Part shown: one piece after another, positions 22,812 through 34,293 of the stretch | Numbering within the stretch: the first letter of the stretch is position 1 | Layout of the letters: each line of letters opens with the position of its first letter | Translations under genes and position numbers: made by a program | The notes under the pieces: model-generated | Told to the model about the DNA's origin: nothing | Seen by the model: only the letters and a program-made list of their open reading frames with translations | The model's database searches: none | NCBI RefSeq assembly: GCF_030445035.2 | Contig: NC_080673.1 | Coordinates: 186,353,216-186,417,215 of the forward strand | Reading direction: 5' to 3' | Source: Dasypus novemcinctus | Lineage: Eukaryota > Chordata > Mammalia > Cingulata > Dasypodidae | Length of the DNA: 64,000 bases

Positions 22812-23246
22812 ATTTTTATTAAGATTTATTTTTATTTTTTTCTCTCCCCTTCTACCCCTTCCCTGCCCTGCCCCCCCCCCCCCCATTATCTGCTCTCTGT
22901 GTCCATTTGCTGTGTGTTCTGCATTTGCTTTCATTGTCAGACAGCACCAAGAAACTGCATCTCTTTTTTGTTGCATCATCTTGATGCATCAACTCTCCAT
23001 GTGTGTGGTGCCACTCCTGGGTGGTCTGTGCTTTTTTCATGCAGGGTGGCTCTCCTTTCAGGGAGCACTCCTTGCACGTGGGACTCCCCTACGCGGGGGT
23101 ACCCCTGCATGGCACGGCACTCCTTGTGTCCTGCAGCACTGCGCATGGGCCAGTTTACCACACAGGTCAGGAGGCCCTGGGTATTGAACCCTGGACCCTC
23201 CATATGGTAGGTGGATGCTCTATCAGTTGAACCACATCTGCTTCCC
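22812..23246 (-). mobile_element. DAS-type SINE inserted in MLT1, head type A
   Basis: Minus strand: T-rich tail side left, 14-C run at 22871-22884, head at right (tatcagttgaaccacatctg cttccc). Exact 9-bp duplication aattcctat at 22803-22811 and 23247-23255. Confidence 0.93.
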
Positions 23247-23255
23247 AATTCCTAT

Positions 23256-23312
23256 TATTTTAAAGCTACTGCTATGTGATGATTTTTTACAGTAGCATGG
23301 CAAACTAAGACA
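23256..23312 (+). mobile_element. MLT1 LTR, segment 3 (3' end)
   Basis: tattttaaagctactgct ... gtagcatggcaaactaagaca, the 3' end of the MLT1 LTR after the SINE. Confidence 0.75.
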
Positions 23313-23644
23313 AAAAGCTATGGTCTTATCTCAAAAATAACACAAGGTTTTGTTTCTCTTATTCATCTTAAAACTTAATTTTAAATCTTTAAAACTTGAG
23401 ATATGTTTCCAATTTAAGATCAACAGTAACCATCCTGGTTAGTTGATGTTGTCACTAACAGTGATATAGCAGCGTTCATTTTGGGAGTTTTCACTTTGTA
23501 ATAGATAACAATTTCCTTTCCAAGTTGGTATCTCATGGTCTGGAGCACCATAGCAAAGTTTTCAGTGTATACTTTTAAATGATCTTTTCAATTTATACTA
23601 CATCTTGATCAAATAACAGTGTGATAGTTTTTAAATATGTTTAA

Positions 23645-24046
23645 AGGAAGCGGATATGGCTCAACTGATAGAGCATCTATCTACCGCATGGGAGGTACAA
23701 AGTGCAAACCCAGGGCCTCCAGACCTGTGCGGTGAGCTGGCCCATGCACAGTGCTGATGCACACAAGGAGTGCCGTGCCGCACAGGTTGTGTCCCCCATG
23801 TAGGGGGGCCCTACATGCAAGGAATGCACCCTTATAAGGGGAGCTGCCCAGCACGAAAAAAGTGCAACCTGCCCAGGAGTGACACCACACACACGGAGAG
23901 CTGATACAGCAAGATGATGCAACAAAAAAAAGATGCAGTTTCCCAATGCCACTGACAAGAATACAAGCAGACACAGAACAACACACAATGAATGGACATA
24001 GAGAGCAGATAAGTGGGGAGGGGGGGGAACTGAGAGAAAAAAAAAA
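23645..24046 (+). mobile_element. DAS-type SINE, full length, head type A
   Basis: gaagcggatatggctcaact with tagagcatctatctaccgc, then ggcctccagacctgtgcgg, ccatgtaggggggccct and a tail ending in gagagaaaaaaaaaa. Frames on the minus strand here (103-127 codons) are translated SINE. No clear duplication found. Confidence 0.9.
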
Positions 24047-24298
24047 TGGCCAAAGCAAGAGCATAATAAAAAGTTGAATCCATGAACATAACCATCTTAA
24101 AAAAAAATTCTCTGATACTCCTTCCTTTAAAAGATGGACCTTACCTCCCTTCTACTTGAATAAGGATGGACTTAGTGACTCACCTGTAACAAAAAGAATA
24201 CAGTAGAAGTAATTTTCTCACTACTGCTGTTGTTTTCTTTTATTAGTAAATATTCATTTTGTACAACCACTATTTCATGGTCATATTTAAAGTGTTAG

Positions 24299-24460
24299 GG
24301 AGTGGAGGTGGCTCAAGCGATTAGGAAACTCCCTCCCGTATCAGAGGTCCCAGGGTTTGGCTCCCGGTGCTCCTAAAGAATCAAGGAAGATGAACAGACA
24401 CAGCAAGTCTAAACAACAAGGGAAGAAATAAATAAATAAAAATAAATCTTTTTTAAAAAA
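24299..24460 (+). mobile_element. Short tRNA-headed SINE with reduced DAS body
   Basis: gggagtggaggtggctcaag, B-box-like ggtttggctccc, then only ~60 bp of body (gaacagacacagcaagtcta) and (AAAT)n plus tctttttt tail. Confidence 0.75.
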
Positions 24461-24464
24461 TGTG

Positions 24465-24560
24465 GGTTGTGGATGTAGCTCAAGTGGTTGAGGACATGCT
24501 TCCCATGTACAAGCTCCTTGGTTCAATCCCTGGTACTTCCTAGAAAAAAAAAACAAAACA
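24465..24560 (+). mobile_element. tRNA-like monomer SINE
   Basis: A box tagctcaagtggttgag, B box ggttcaatccctgg, anticodon-arm region cttcccatgtacaag, followed by an A-rich tail. It is the simplest DAS-I-like form: a tRNA-like head with no body. Not a functional tRNA, since the acceptor stem does not close. Confidence 0.7.
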
Positions 24561-24577
24561 GAAAAACCAACTCTCAT

Positions 24578-24670
24578 TGGGGACTGGATATGGCTCAGTA
24601 ATTGAGTACCTGCTTGTCACATATAAGGTCCTGGGTTCAATCCCCAGAGACTCCTAAAAATAAAATAAAG
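24578..24670 (+). mobile_element. tRNA-like monomer SINE
   Basis: ggggactggatatggctcag, taattgagtacctgcttgtc, B box gggttcaatccccag, then A-rich tail taaaaataaaataaag. Third tRNA-headed unit in 370 bp. Confidence 0.7.
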
Positions 24671-25181
24671 TGTTTGTATATGTACATCCAAACAATTTTT
24701 AAGAAAATTTCTGAACCACCAACAAAGTATAAACACACCATCATTTAAATCACTTGCTGGAAAAAAATACCTTAAATATTTAAAATATTACTGGATAAAT
24801 TAATCTAAACAAAAATCTCAACAATTTTATCTCAGATGTTTGCATTCCTGAATATGTTGTTGAAAGATGATTGAAACATTCAATAGACTACAGTGTCTAT
24901 GGAATCTGTGTTAGTTTCTGCACAAATTTGAACAAAATGAGTAGAAGATGATATATTTATTGTATGGAAAGCAAGAAAAATTAAAAGAGCAGCTTCAAGA
25001 CCTCCATAATGTCTTCATTAGCCTGCCCCAAACAAGGAATACTTTCTATAGATCTGAACTGTAACAAATAAATTTACCAGCTACTTCTTAGTTATTAGGG
25101 CTGACAGCATGACATTTAATTAAGTTTTGATGGTCACTGGTATGAAATGTTTACTTTAATTAGAAAACACTTACTCAATTT
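24671..25181. other. AT-rich intergenic, nothing recognised
   Basis: No gene or repeat recognised. Confidence 0.5.
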
Positions 25182-25642
25182 ATCTTAGTTTGCTAGGGCT
25201 GTTACAAACAAATAACACAATGAGTTGCTTATTGTCGCAGGATTTTGGAGCCTACAAGTTCAAAATCAAGGTTTCAACCAACCATGCTTTCCCTTGGAGT
25301 CTGTAGTATTCTGATGGGGGCTTGCCACGATCTTTGAGGTTCATTGTCTTGCAGAGGCCTCTGTCGCATGACTTCTTCTGATTTTTACTTCTCCTGCTCA
25401 GCCATCCATGTCTCTGTCTAGATATCCTCTATTTATAAAGACTTCAGTCATATGGATTAAGGTTCACACTGGGGCAATCTGGCCTCATCTAAATAGAATC
25501 TTGAAAGATCCTATTAACACATGAGTCTACACCTTGACCAATAAAAACATCTTCAGAAGTCTTATTTACAAATGAGTCCACACTCACAAGAACGCAGAAT
25601 GAGACTTGTGTAGGGTACGTTATTCAATCCTTTACGCTATCC
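25182..25642 (-). mobile_element. MaLR-type solo LTR
   Basis: tatcttagtttgctagggct at left and ...gttattcaatcctttacgc at right. Middle has tatttataaagacttcagtc. It belongs to a different subfamily from 1840 and 21367. Ends are worn and no duplication was found. Confidence 0.6.
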
Positions 25643-25999
25643 ACATAAACTGAAAAAATCAGAAAGGATTTCCATCTCATGAAAAAGTTCAAAATATACC
25701 TTAAGTGTGTACAAACATGGATGCCTAGTTCCACCCTTACTGGAATCTGTGAAATATATTCAAATGGTAGCCCCTTTCATATACCAACAGTTGTCCCCAA
25801 ACTCATCTACACATTTTTTAAAAATCTCATTCCATATACGATTGTTTATCATTTGTAAAAAGTTATTGATAGAATGTCTCAATGTGGTTAGCACTGAGAA
25901 TACAAAGATAAACGAAACATAGTCTCTGTATTTAGGTCTACCTACCAGTCTACTTTTAGAGGTAAAGATAGCAGAAATTAGCTCCGAGATTCCAAGAGA
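25643..25999. other. Intergenic, nothing recognised
   Basis: No gene or repeat recognised. A G-run (ggggcggggggtggggggc) sits just to the right at 26030. Confidence 0.5.
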
Positions 26000-27065
26000 T
26001 GGAGAGGCCAGCATTAATTAAAAATCCCGGGGCGGGGGGTGGGGGGCAGCATTTGAAATGCTCTTAAAGCATGAGTAAGCGTTAGAGGGGAGAAGGCAAG
26101 ACATTCTAGGTCAGAAGTTCAAACATAGGCAAAGGAAAAGGATATTTAGAATTTCCAGAAAAAAGTGTACATGGGGTTTTCTGAACCTGGAAGTGGCTTA
26201 GAATCCAAAAAGCACCTTGGATATAAAAATAAAATGGTAAGGCTTGATTGTGCATGTAGCAGGAGTCAGTGAAATATATAAGAAGTAAATGGCACAAATA
26301 ATTTTTTTTCAAGGATAACTCTAATGGAGAGTGACTATAAACTGCAATGAGAATGGAGATCATATAGGACATGGTTTTAATAGTCCGAGAGAGATAATCA
26401 AATTCTAGACTTAGTCAAAGGCAAAGAATTTAGAAAGGAGAGACGTTTCTGAATGTAGAATATGACTTGGTAAATGACGGGAGAGGCAACAATGAATGGT
26501 AGAAAGAACTCTGGATTTGCAGTCTAGAAGAGTAGAATTGTCTCCAGGTTCTGCCATGTACTTGCTCTTTGATCTCATATAAATTATTTTATCCTTATTT
26601 ATAAGATAAATATAATCATATCTGCCCAACACAGTTATTGTGGAATGTAATAAGAAAATATCTTCTATATCATTAGTTTTAGTATTATAATGCAGAATAT
26701 GAAAGAGAAGGGAATCCTGGGGTGCCTCCCAGGTTTTTGACATGAAGTACTGGCTGGATGATGAGGCCAAGAGCATAAACAAAGTGGCAGAGCTGATTCC
26801 TGAAAATGAGCATGAATTCAGCTCCAGGCTCTGTAGGATACATGGCTAGAATGTCATGGGACAGTTGAAAATATGGACAAGAAACTTGGGAAAGAGAGTC
26901 TGGGGTTTCAAATATAGATTTTGGGGTTGGTCAGCATATATAATTGTTTTTTTGTTTTTTTGTTTTTTGAGCAAAAGTAGTGAATGAGGTTGGTCAGGGA
27001 GTGAAGAAAAAAAAACAGAAAAAAGGATTGTAAGGACTGGAGTCAAGTTATATGGTATTTAGCCC
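26000..27065 (-). mobile_element. Old L2 LINE, ORF2 region
   Basis: Antisense L2 landmarks: ggcaagacattctaggtcag, a damaged middle, then tgcctcccaggtttttgaca, gactggatgatgagg-like text and gggtttcaaatatagatttt near the right. A MIR lies within it. No frame survives. Confidence 0.5.
26495..26680 (+). repeat. MIR SINE nested in L2
   Basis: aaagaactctggatttgcag, ggttctgccatgtacttgct and a worn ...tgtggaatgtaataag end follow MIR from the tRNA-like head into the core. Confidence 0.65.
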
Positions 27066-27084
27066 TGCCTTAAAAAAATGATTT

Positions 27085-27180
27085 GTGGGAGTGGGTGTAG
27101 CTCAGTGGTTGAGTGCCTGCTTCCCATGTACAAGGTCACAGGTTCAATCCCCATTACCACCTAAAAAAATTTAAAAAGAA
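27085..27180 (+). mobile_element. tRNA-like monomer SINE
   Basis: gggtgtagctcagtggttga, gcctgcttcccatgtacaag, B box ggttcaatcccc and tail ctaaaaaaatttaaaaag. Very close to 24465-24560. Confidence 0.8.
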
Positions 27181-27749
27181 AAGATATGTGATTTCTTAAG
27201 TCCTTTGAAGAAAAATGTGTGTAATTTTAGAACTTTCATTTTGCATTACTGGAGGCTTATGTTTGCCTTTGGGTGGTTTTGGCTCCTGGTTTGAGAAAAC
27301 ACTGGCTAGAAAAATGTTAAAGTGACACCAAAGTCTTACTCTGGAAATTCAGGACTATAAGAAGAGAAACAGCTGTGCATAATATAAAAAGAATGATGCC
27401 TGCAGAGAAAAATTGAGTGTTAACTGATTTTCTTCAGTAGATTATGCTGAGGAGAAGAAGCCAGGATTAGGGTGGGGTGGGATGAGGGTCCGTCTCTGAG
27501 AACTAAGTAGAACTTTGCAATTTGGTGGGGTGAAAGGTAAGGGTCTGAGAAGACAAATGCTTACAACCTGTGATGTGGCAAAGCCAAAGAAGCAAGGAGC
27601 AATGAAGAGGAAGGATTTCCCCCAATATATCCCATCCATAAATCTCTCACAAAGACACAGACTCAATAATTTCTGGCAGGTAGTCACATATGATGACCTT
27701 ATCTAGTAGCATGACTTTAAATACAATATAAACATTGTGACTCAAATTT
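27181..27749. other. Intergenic, nothing recognised
   Basis: No gene or repeat recognised. Confidence 0.5.
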
Positions 27750-27930
27750 CTATTTACAGCTCAAGTCTTTACCTGGAGCTCCAGGCTTACGTATCCAAAT
27801 ACCAAACCAACACCTCCACTTGGATGTCTAAGAGGAATCTCAACCTCAGTGTGTCCACACTCAACTTCTGATTCCTCCCTTCCCAACCCCATCCATAGTC
27901 CATCACTTTCAGCAAAATCTTTCCCATCCT
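27750..27930 (+). mobile_element. L2 fragment
   Basis: ccacttggatgtctaagagg, aatctcaacctcagtgtgtc and cttctgattcctcccttcc are sense L2 ORF2 text. Confidence 0.65.
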
Positions 27931-28074
27931 GAGTCTTTTCTTTCTCAAAAATGTCAGCTCCAGGATAAACACATGAGTTAAAATCGATAGTATACATTAC
28001 TATGAGATAAGATTAGGGCTGAGAAGGGGTACTGATGCTTAATATATGTAGAATTTTTAATTAGCTTGACTATA

Positions 28075-28610
28075 AGAATGCGGAAATGGATAGATGGTAA
28101 TGCATTATAGTGAATATAACCATCATGGCTGATGGTTATTATATTTATAATTACATTTTTATATATTATTTATAATATATAAGTGTATTTATATATAAAT
28201 ACATATTTATATTATAATAAATATATACTTATATATATTATTTATAATAATAAATGTGATTGTGGCTGAAAAGGGTAGTCTAGGGATGTAAACGATAATT
28301 GAAAGAAAGCTAGAGAACAATCTGTTGACTGAATAACAGAGTGAACCTTGTGGTACAGGATTGTGGTTAATAGAACAAATACAAGAATGTTCTTCTATAA
28401 ACTAGAACAAATATATGTTATTATTACAAGATGGTAAGAATATAGTGATGCATGGGGAAAATACACCTAATGTAAGTTATGGACTATAGTTGACAACAAC
28501 ATTGGAATATTCTTTCATCAGTGTCAAAGAAGGTACTATATCAAGGCTAATGATCAAAAATAGGGGCATATGGATTAAGAGAGCTCTATAAGATCCCTTC
28601 TACATGCAGG
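28075..28610 (+). mobile_element. L1/HAL1 3' UTR
   Basis: tgaataacagagtgaacctt, aagaatgttcttctataaac, ggggaaaatacacctaatg and ggactatagttgacaacaac match the sense form of the armadillo-type L1 3' UTR seen in antisense at 44805 and 56364. Contains an AT-rich insertion at 28140-28255. Confidence 0.6.
28140..28255. repeat. (AT)-rich low-complexity tract
   Basis: Runs of tatttataatt, tatatattatttataata and atatatacttatatata. Confidence 0.9.
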
Positions 28611-28981
28611 GTAAGTTCTGGGATGGTGAGTTCCTCAGGCCACCATCAGAAAGATTAGACCAGACATATGTGCTCCCAGTATGTGCATAAGGACTATCTG
28701 CTCCCTCTAAACCTGTACCAGGAGTGAGGAGACCTGTACCAGGAGTGGGGGCGGCACCACAGTGAGAGGGAGGTGGGGAGTGAATAGCCAGAGCACGGTG
28801 AGATCTTACTGCTTTTAAGATGTTCTTTTCTTGTTCACTCTGTTATTGCAATCCATTTTCTGTTTTCTGGATCTTTGAGAAAGATGCTTCTGCCAATTCT
28901 TGCTGCTTATTCAAAGTTTCTGTGGGGGACCAGAGCCCTGAAATTTCTCGCCTTGCCACCGTGATCAGGGACCCTGCCTTA

Positions 28982-29404
28982 GGTCTTTTTTTTTTTTAAG
29001 ATTTATTTATTTATTATTTCTCTCCCCTCTCCCCCCACCCCGGTTGTCTGTTCTCTGTGCCTATTTGCTGCATTTTCTTTGTCCGCTTCTGTTGTTGTCA
29101 GCGGCAAAGGAATCTGTGTTTCTTTTTGTTGCGTCATCTTGTTGTGTCAGCTCTCCCTGTGTGCGACGCCATTCCTGGGCAGGCTGCACTTTCTTTCATG
29201 CTGGGCGGCTCTCCTTACGGGGTGCACTCCTTGTGCATGGGGCTCCCCTATGCGGGGGAGACCCCTGCATGGCAGGGCACTCCTTGTGCGCATCAGCACT
29301 GCACGTGGGCCAGCTCCACATGGGTCAAGGAGGCCCGGGGTTTGAACCGCCCACCTCCCATGTGATAGACGGACGCCCTAACCACTGGGCCAAGTCCACC
29401 GCCT
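28982..29404 (-). mobile_element. DAS-type SINE, head type B
   Basis: Poly-T side left with ttaagatttatttatttatt, head right (gccctaaccactgggccaag). Exact 9-bp duplication cctgcctta at 28973-28981 and 29405-29413. Long + strand frames (125, 102, 88 codons) are translated SINE. Confidence 0.93.
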
Positions 29405-29578
29405 CCTGCCTTACATCTTGACTGCAGCTCTGTGAGAGACCCTAAAGCAGAGGACCCAGCTGACCCAGCTGACCCATGCCTGACTCCTGACCTCCAGAAA
29501 CTGAGATAAAAAATGTGCACTGTTCAAAGGCACTACATTTGGGGATAATTTGTAATGCAGCAGTAGATAACAAATCAC
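29405..29578 (+). mobile_element. MLT1 LTR 3' end
   Basis: catcttgactgcagctctgt, gagagaccctaaagcagagg, ctgacctccagaaactgaga and gcagcagtagataacaaatc are MLT1 3' landmarks. Its 5' part lies left of the SINE (28640-28981, weakly recognisable). Confidence 0.7.
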
Positions 29579-29589
29579 CTCCTTGAAGT

Positions 29590-30210
29590 GTCTTCTCAAC
29601 AGAGCAGTAGAAACAACTTTTAAAAGTCAGATCAAAGTACTCCTCCATTTAAAACTGTCCATGATTTCGAATCTCACTAAGAGTAAAAGCTGATGTAATA
29701 GTCAACATTACCTGCCTGACCAGACACTCTATTAGGCCTTGACTTCATCTCCTGTGGTTTTAATCCCTCATGCTCTTGCTTCACCCTGGTCTTTTGGCTG
29801 TTCCTGGGATATGCAAGCATGTTCCTTCTTCAGAGTATTTGCACCTGCTCTATCATCTCCGTGGACAACTTTCCTCCAGATATTCACATGGTTTGCTCCT
29901 TCACTCCTTTTAGTCTCTGCTCAAATGTTTCTTCAGTAAGTTTCTCTGCTTAACCTACAAATGATCAACAATTTCCCTCCCTTGTATTTCCTATCTGCCT
30001 TCCCTACTTTTTTCCCCTCTCTTTTAATAACATTTGACTATACCTTTATTTGTATACATATGTATTGTCCTTCTCCCCCTACAAAAATATAAGCTCCAGG
30101 AAGGAAAGGACTATCTGATTTGTTCACTGCTGTATCCCCAGCACTAGAACAGAGCTTAATACATAGTAAGCACACAATAAATAATTTTTGAATGAATGAG
30201 TGCACTTCTG
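29590..30210 (+). mobile_element. L2 LINE 3' end
   Basis: ctcctccatttaaaactgtc, ctgcctgaccagacactcta, gctgtatccccagcactaga, catagtaagcacacaataaa and a final gaatgaatgag in L2 order. Confidence 0.85.
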
Positions 30211-31664
30211 ATTGGAACTGATGCATTGGAAAGTTGTAAAAATTTAATGGGAGAGGAAGGAAGATGGGACAAGGGACTGGTCAGGTACTATTTAGCAAAA
30301 CCACAAAATTGCCATAGAAATCTGAATTCATAATAACAATATACCTTTTGTTAGGATATGGAACAAAATTATAACTTAATGCTACTATAAGATAGTAATT
30401 TTTCACATAAAGAAAAAATTCTATGCCATAATCAGAGACTGTACCCCTAACCTCAGCTAATCATCTTGCAAATGCCTGTGATTAGTCACAATAGGTAATG
30501 CAAAAGGGAGTGCCAGTGGCCCAGGCAGCATAATCCATCACTAACACGGGGGAAATAATTCAAATTTCATATCCTACTAATAGCAGGTCAGTAGCATCAA
30601 TTTTGCATTTGAAGGGCAATCCAGACAAAATTCTCTAAAATACACTAACATTTTGATAACTACTCTCTGTTAAAACTAACATTATCTAACAAAACAACAG
30701 ATTTAACATTGAAAGAATTTGTAGAACTGGGAAAGTGATTGAAAAGCATAAAAAACAAATCATGGGAGGCAATATTCTTTGTTGTTTTGAAAGAAATTCT
30801 AAACATATAGTTATTTAGGAAGACAGCATTTTATCTAAATGTCAGAAAATCTTACTCATTTTTTATGAAGACTAACAATTTGATTCAAATGGTCTTTCAA
30901 TACAAATACCATCTACTGAAAATGGGTTGATGGACAAAATACATAGCTCTGTGTGGAATTCCCATTGTATCAATTCTATGATGTAATGTTTAAGGAGGGA
31001 AAGCAAATATAAAAGAATAAGAAAAACCTCTAAAAATAATCAGGAAGGGAAATAGCTAAGTGAATTAGGTTATCTAAAAATGTAACAGATGACAGGGATT
31101 TTTTTCCCCAACTTTTTGGAATAAGATAAAATGATGGGCTAGGCTAAGTGTTGGAGGAATATAATTTTAACAAGCAATAGAAAACGAAAATATTTCTATT
31201 TGGTCTCCTTCAAGTTGGAAAGGTACAATTTAAAAATGGAATTATAGCCCAAGATAGTTGAGAAGATAGTAAAAAGGGCACATAGTCACTTTAAGTGAAT
31301 TTAAGAGTCTAAGACCAAGCAAAGTACATCCTCAGAAGCTGAAGGAGTTTGTAGATGGAATCTTAGCACTTCATACATTTGGTATGAAGAAGGGGGTAGA
31401 GGCCAGGAAAATTGAAGGCTGATCTATGTCCCTCTATTTGTTTGTGTTTCAAAAGGGAAATATACAGTTTTAAGTGGCAGATACAGATCACAGAAAAATT
31501 CAAGAAGGTTTTTGTTAAATGTTTTTTCAATCTCTAGAAAATAATGTAGTGATGGTTACCCATTAATGAGAGCCCACAAGCAAAATCTAAGGGGACCAAT
31601 TTGCATTGTGGTTGCCATTTTGCTCTCAGTTAGCTGTTTATCTGTTTTCAGATGAAGCAGGTTG
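30211..31664. other. AT-rich intergenic, nothing recognised
   Basis: No gene or repeat recognised. Confidence 0.5.
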
Positions 31665-31800
31665 GGGCAGGGAGTTGGTTATGGATTTGAATTCTGCCTC
31701 TCCCACTCCCTACCTGCATGATTTTGGGGGAAGACACTTCACTCTTGGGTCTGTTATAAATATCTCACGGACTAATCAAGGGAAAGCATCTTGTTCATCT
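31665..31800 (+). repeat. MIR-like fragment
   Basis: ggatttgaattctgcctctc, then a acctgcatgattttggggga stretch and cacttcactcttgggtctgt, in MIR order. Confidence 0.5.
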
Positions 31801-32214
31801 CCCAGCACAAAGTTGACAATATTATGTATTAGTGGAAATTCTCCAGTTCTCTGACTCTATATTCTCTTGGAGAGAGACTTCAGCTATAGTAACACTCCTG
31901 GCCTCTGTCTTTATACTCCTCCTATTTGCATTATTCGTGAACCTGGAAGAAGAAAGTGGACTGTCTAGCTCAGAGCTTTTTCTCTTTGCTTTCGTAGTTA
32001 GTCCATTTTAAGGACACTTGCATTCTGGTCTCCTTTGTCTGGAAGGCAGAAATCTTAGTAGGAGTGGATTTGGTTCATGCAAAGGGGAGGCGCCTCCTAC
32101 AGTTGTCTCACATTGCCTATACCTGGGTAGATACAGCTGTCTAACGTAAGAGGATGTTAGAAAGTCCTTGTGGTCCCAGATTAAGCCACATTTTGAATTC
32201 AGTGTTGTTTTTTG
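31801..32214. other. Intergenic, nothing recognised
   Basis: No gene or repeat recognised. Confidence 0.5.
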
Positions 32215-32603
32215 TTGATTAGAGTAGTTGAAGGTTTACAGAAATATCATGCAGTAGGAACAAGAGTTCCCATATACATCTTACACACACACACTATTTT
32301 CCCTATTAACATTTTGCATTAGTCTGGTAACTTTGTTACAGTTGATGAACAATATTATTATAATTATATTATTGACTATAGTCTATTGTTTACATTAGGG
32401 TTTACTCTTTGTGTTGCACAGTTTTATGTTTGTTTGTTTTGGTAGCATATAACAATGTAGAATTTCTCATTTTAAGCACTTTCAAGTGTACAATTCAGTT
32501 GCACTAATTATATTCACCATGTTGTGCTACCATCACCACCATCCATTACCAAAATTTCTCCATTATCCCAAACAGAAACTATACAAATTAATAATTAACT
32601 CCT
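32215..32603 (-). mobile_element. Antisense L1, segment 1 (3' UTR)
   Basis: gtagttgaaggtttacagaa, attttgcattagtctggtaa, tttcaagtgtacaattcagt and accatgttgtgctaccatca are the antisense L1 3' UTR. Confidence 0.8.
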
Positions 32604-33044
32604 AGGAAGTAGATGTGGCTCGAGCAATTGGGCTCCTGTCTATCATGTAGGAAGTCCAGGGTTCAATACCCAGGGCCTCCTGGTGAAGGCAAGTTGGTCT
32701 ATGTGGCAAACTGGCCCATGCAGAGTGCTGGCCCATGGGGAGTGCTGCCCCGGGCAGGACTGCTGGCCCAGACAGGAGTGCTGGCCCATGCAGAAAGCTG
32801 ATTTGGCAAGACGATGCAATCAAAAGAGACACAGAGGAGAGGCAATATGAGACACAGCAGGGAGCTGAGGTGGCACAAAAGAATAATCACCCCTCGCCCA
32901 CTCTGGAGGGTCCCAGGATCGGTTCCTGGGGCCGCCTAATGAGAATACAAGCAGACACAGAAGAATACACAGAGAATGGACACAGAGAGCAAACAATGGC
33001 GGGGGAGGGGGATAAATAAATAAAGAAATCTTTAAAAAAAGAAG
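32604..33044 (+). mobile_element. DAS-type SINE, divergent subfamily
   Basis: aggaagtagatgtggctcga, then repeated gagtgctggccca(t) units, a block gggtcccaggatcggttcct shared only with 9396-9823, and a tail aaataaataaagaaatcttt. Exact 11-bp duplication aattaactcct at 32593-32603 and 33045-33055. Confidence 0.92.
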
Positions 33045-33055
33045 AATTAACTCCT

Positions 33056-33765
33056 CATTCCCCATTACTACCCCTGATTACTGGTAATCTTTATTCTAAA
33101 TTCTGTCTTCATGGATTTGTATATCCTAATTATTTCATATACATGAGGTTATATAATATTTGTCTGGCTTATTTTACTCCACAGGATATCTTCAAGGTTC
33201 ACTGATATTGTGGCATATATCAGAATGTCATTCCTTTTTACAGCTGAATAATATTCCATTGAATGTATATATCACATTTTGTTTATCCATTCATACCATC
33301 CATTAATGAACAATTAGGATGCTTTCTGCTTTTAGCTATTGTGAATATTGCTGTGATTGACATCAGTATGCAAATATCTGTTTAAATCTTTGCTTTCGAT
33401 AATTTTGGGTATATACCTAGAAGTGGGATTGCTGGTAGTTCTATATTTAACCTTCTAAGGAACCACCAAATTGTTTTCCATAAGAGTTTGGACCATTTTA
33501 CATTCCTACCAACAAAGTATAAGGGTTTCTATTTCTCCATATCCTCTCCAACACTTGTTATTTTCCATTTTTTTTAATAGTACCCACTCTAGTGGGTGTG
33601 AAATGGTATCTCATTGTGATTTTGATTTGCATTTTCTAATGGATAATGATGTTGAGCATGTTTTCAGGTACTTCTTGGCCATTTGCATACCTTCTTTGGA
33701 GAAATGACTGTTTAAGTCTTTTGCCCATTTTTCAACTGAGTTGTCTTTTTATTGTTTAGTTTGGT
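33056..33765 (-). mobile_element. Antisense L1, segment 2 (ORF2 C-end)
   Basis: gctgaataatattccattga, tggtatctcattgtgatttt, ttgatttgcattttctaatg, tcttttgcccatttttcaac: antisense L1 ORF2. Frames are broken. Confidence 0.85.
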
Positions 33766-34084
33766 GTGTTTCATCAACAATAAAGTCGATATTCTGAACT
33801 CCATCTCTCTTCCATCTTTCCTATTTGTGGACAAATACATTTCAGATATGAGGATGGAGAAAAAAACTATTATTTGTCAACTAGAACCTCAGCAAGATGC
33901 CAACAATGAAAACAATAATGATAAAACTAGTAAATCAATATAATTCTTCCTTAGAAATTCACAGTGGACCTCAGTTCCTTAAATGACAAAATCTTTTCTT
34001 GCGTTTTGCTGAAGAAAATGGTGAAATGAATGTAACTAGATAAGTAATAAATTCCATAATACTAAGGACATTGATTAATGAAAT
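33766..34084. other. Intergenic, nothing recognised
   Basis: No gene or repeat recognised. Confidence 0.5.
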
Positions 34085-34292
34085 TAATGATAGCTAATAG
34101 TTCCATAGTACTTTACTTGTACCATCATATCTATACTTTTCAAGGCCATATAATGTGGGTACCATAATTTCCTATTTTATAAGTGAAGAAACTAGGGCTC
34201 AAAGCAGTTAGGTGATTTGTCTAACATCACACAGGTAACAACAAGATTAGTCAGAACAAACCCAGGTCTAATTTTGGAGTCCAAATTCTGAT
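34085..34292 (-). repeat. MIR SINE
   Basis: Antisense MIR: tgatagctaatagttccata, cctattttataagtgaagaa, actagggctcaaagcagtta and gtctaacatcacacaggtaa. Confidence 0.8.
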
Positions 34293-34293
34293 C

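Noticed and set aside
22871..22884. Run of 14 C residues
   Set aside because: A normal part of the DAS SINE tail region (compare C-rich runs in other copies); at most a sequencing-difficult tract.
23681..24064. 127-codon minus-strand ORF and similar Cys-rich frames at 4839, 15222, 18737, 22795, 29044, 48243, 54361 and 55810
   Set aside because: All are the same product of translated DAS SINEs, which are non-coding pol III elements.
24465..24670. Two possible tRNA genes
   Set aside because: Good A and B boxes, but the acceptor stem does not pair and A-rich tails follow, so they are tRNA-derived SINEs.
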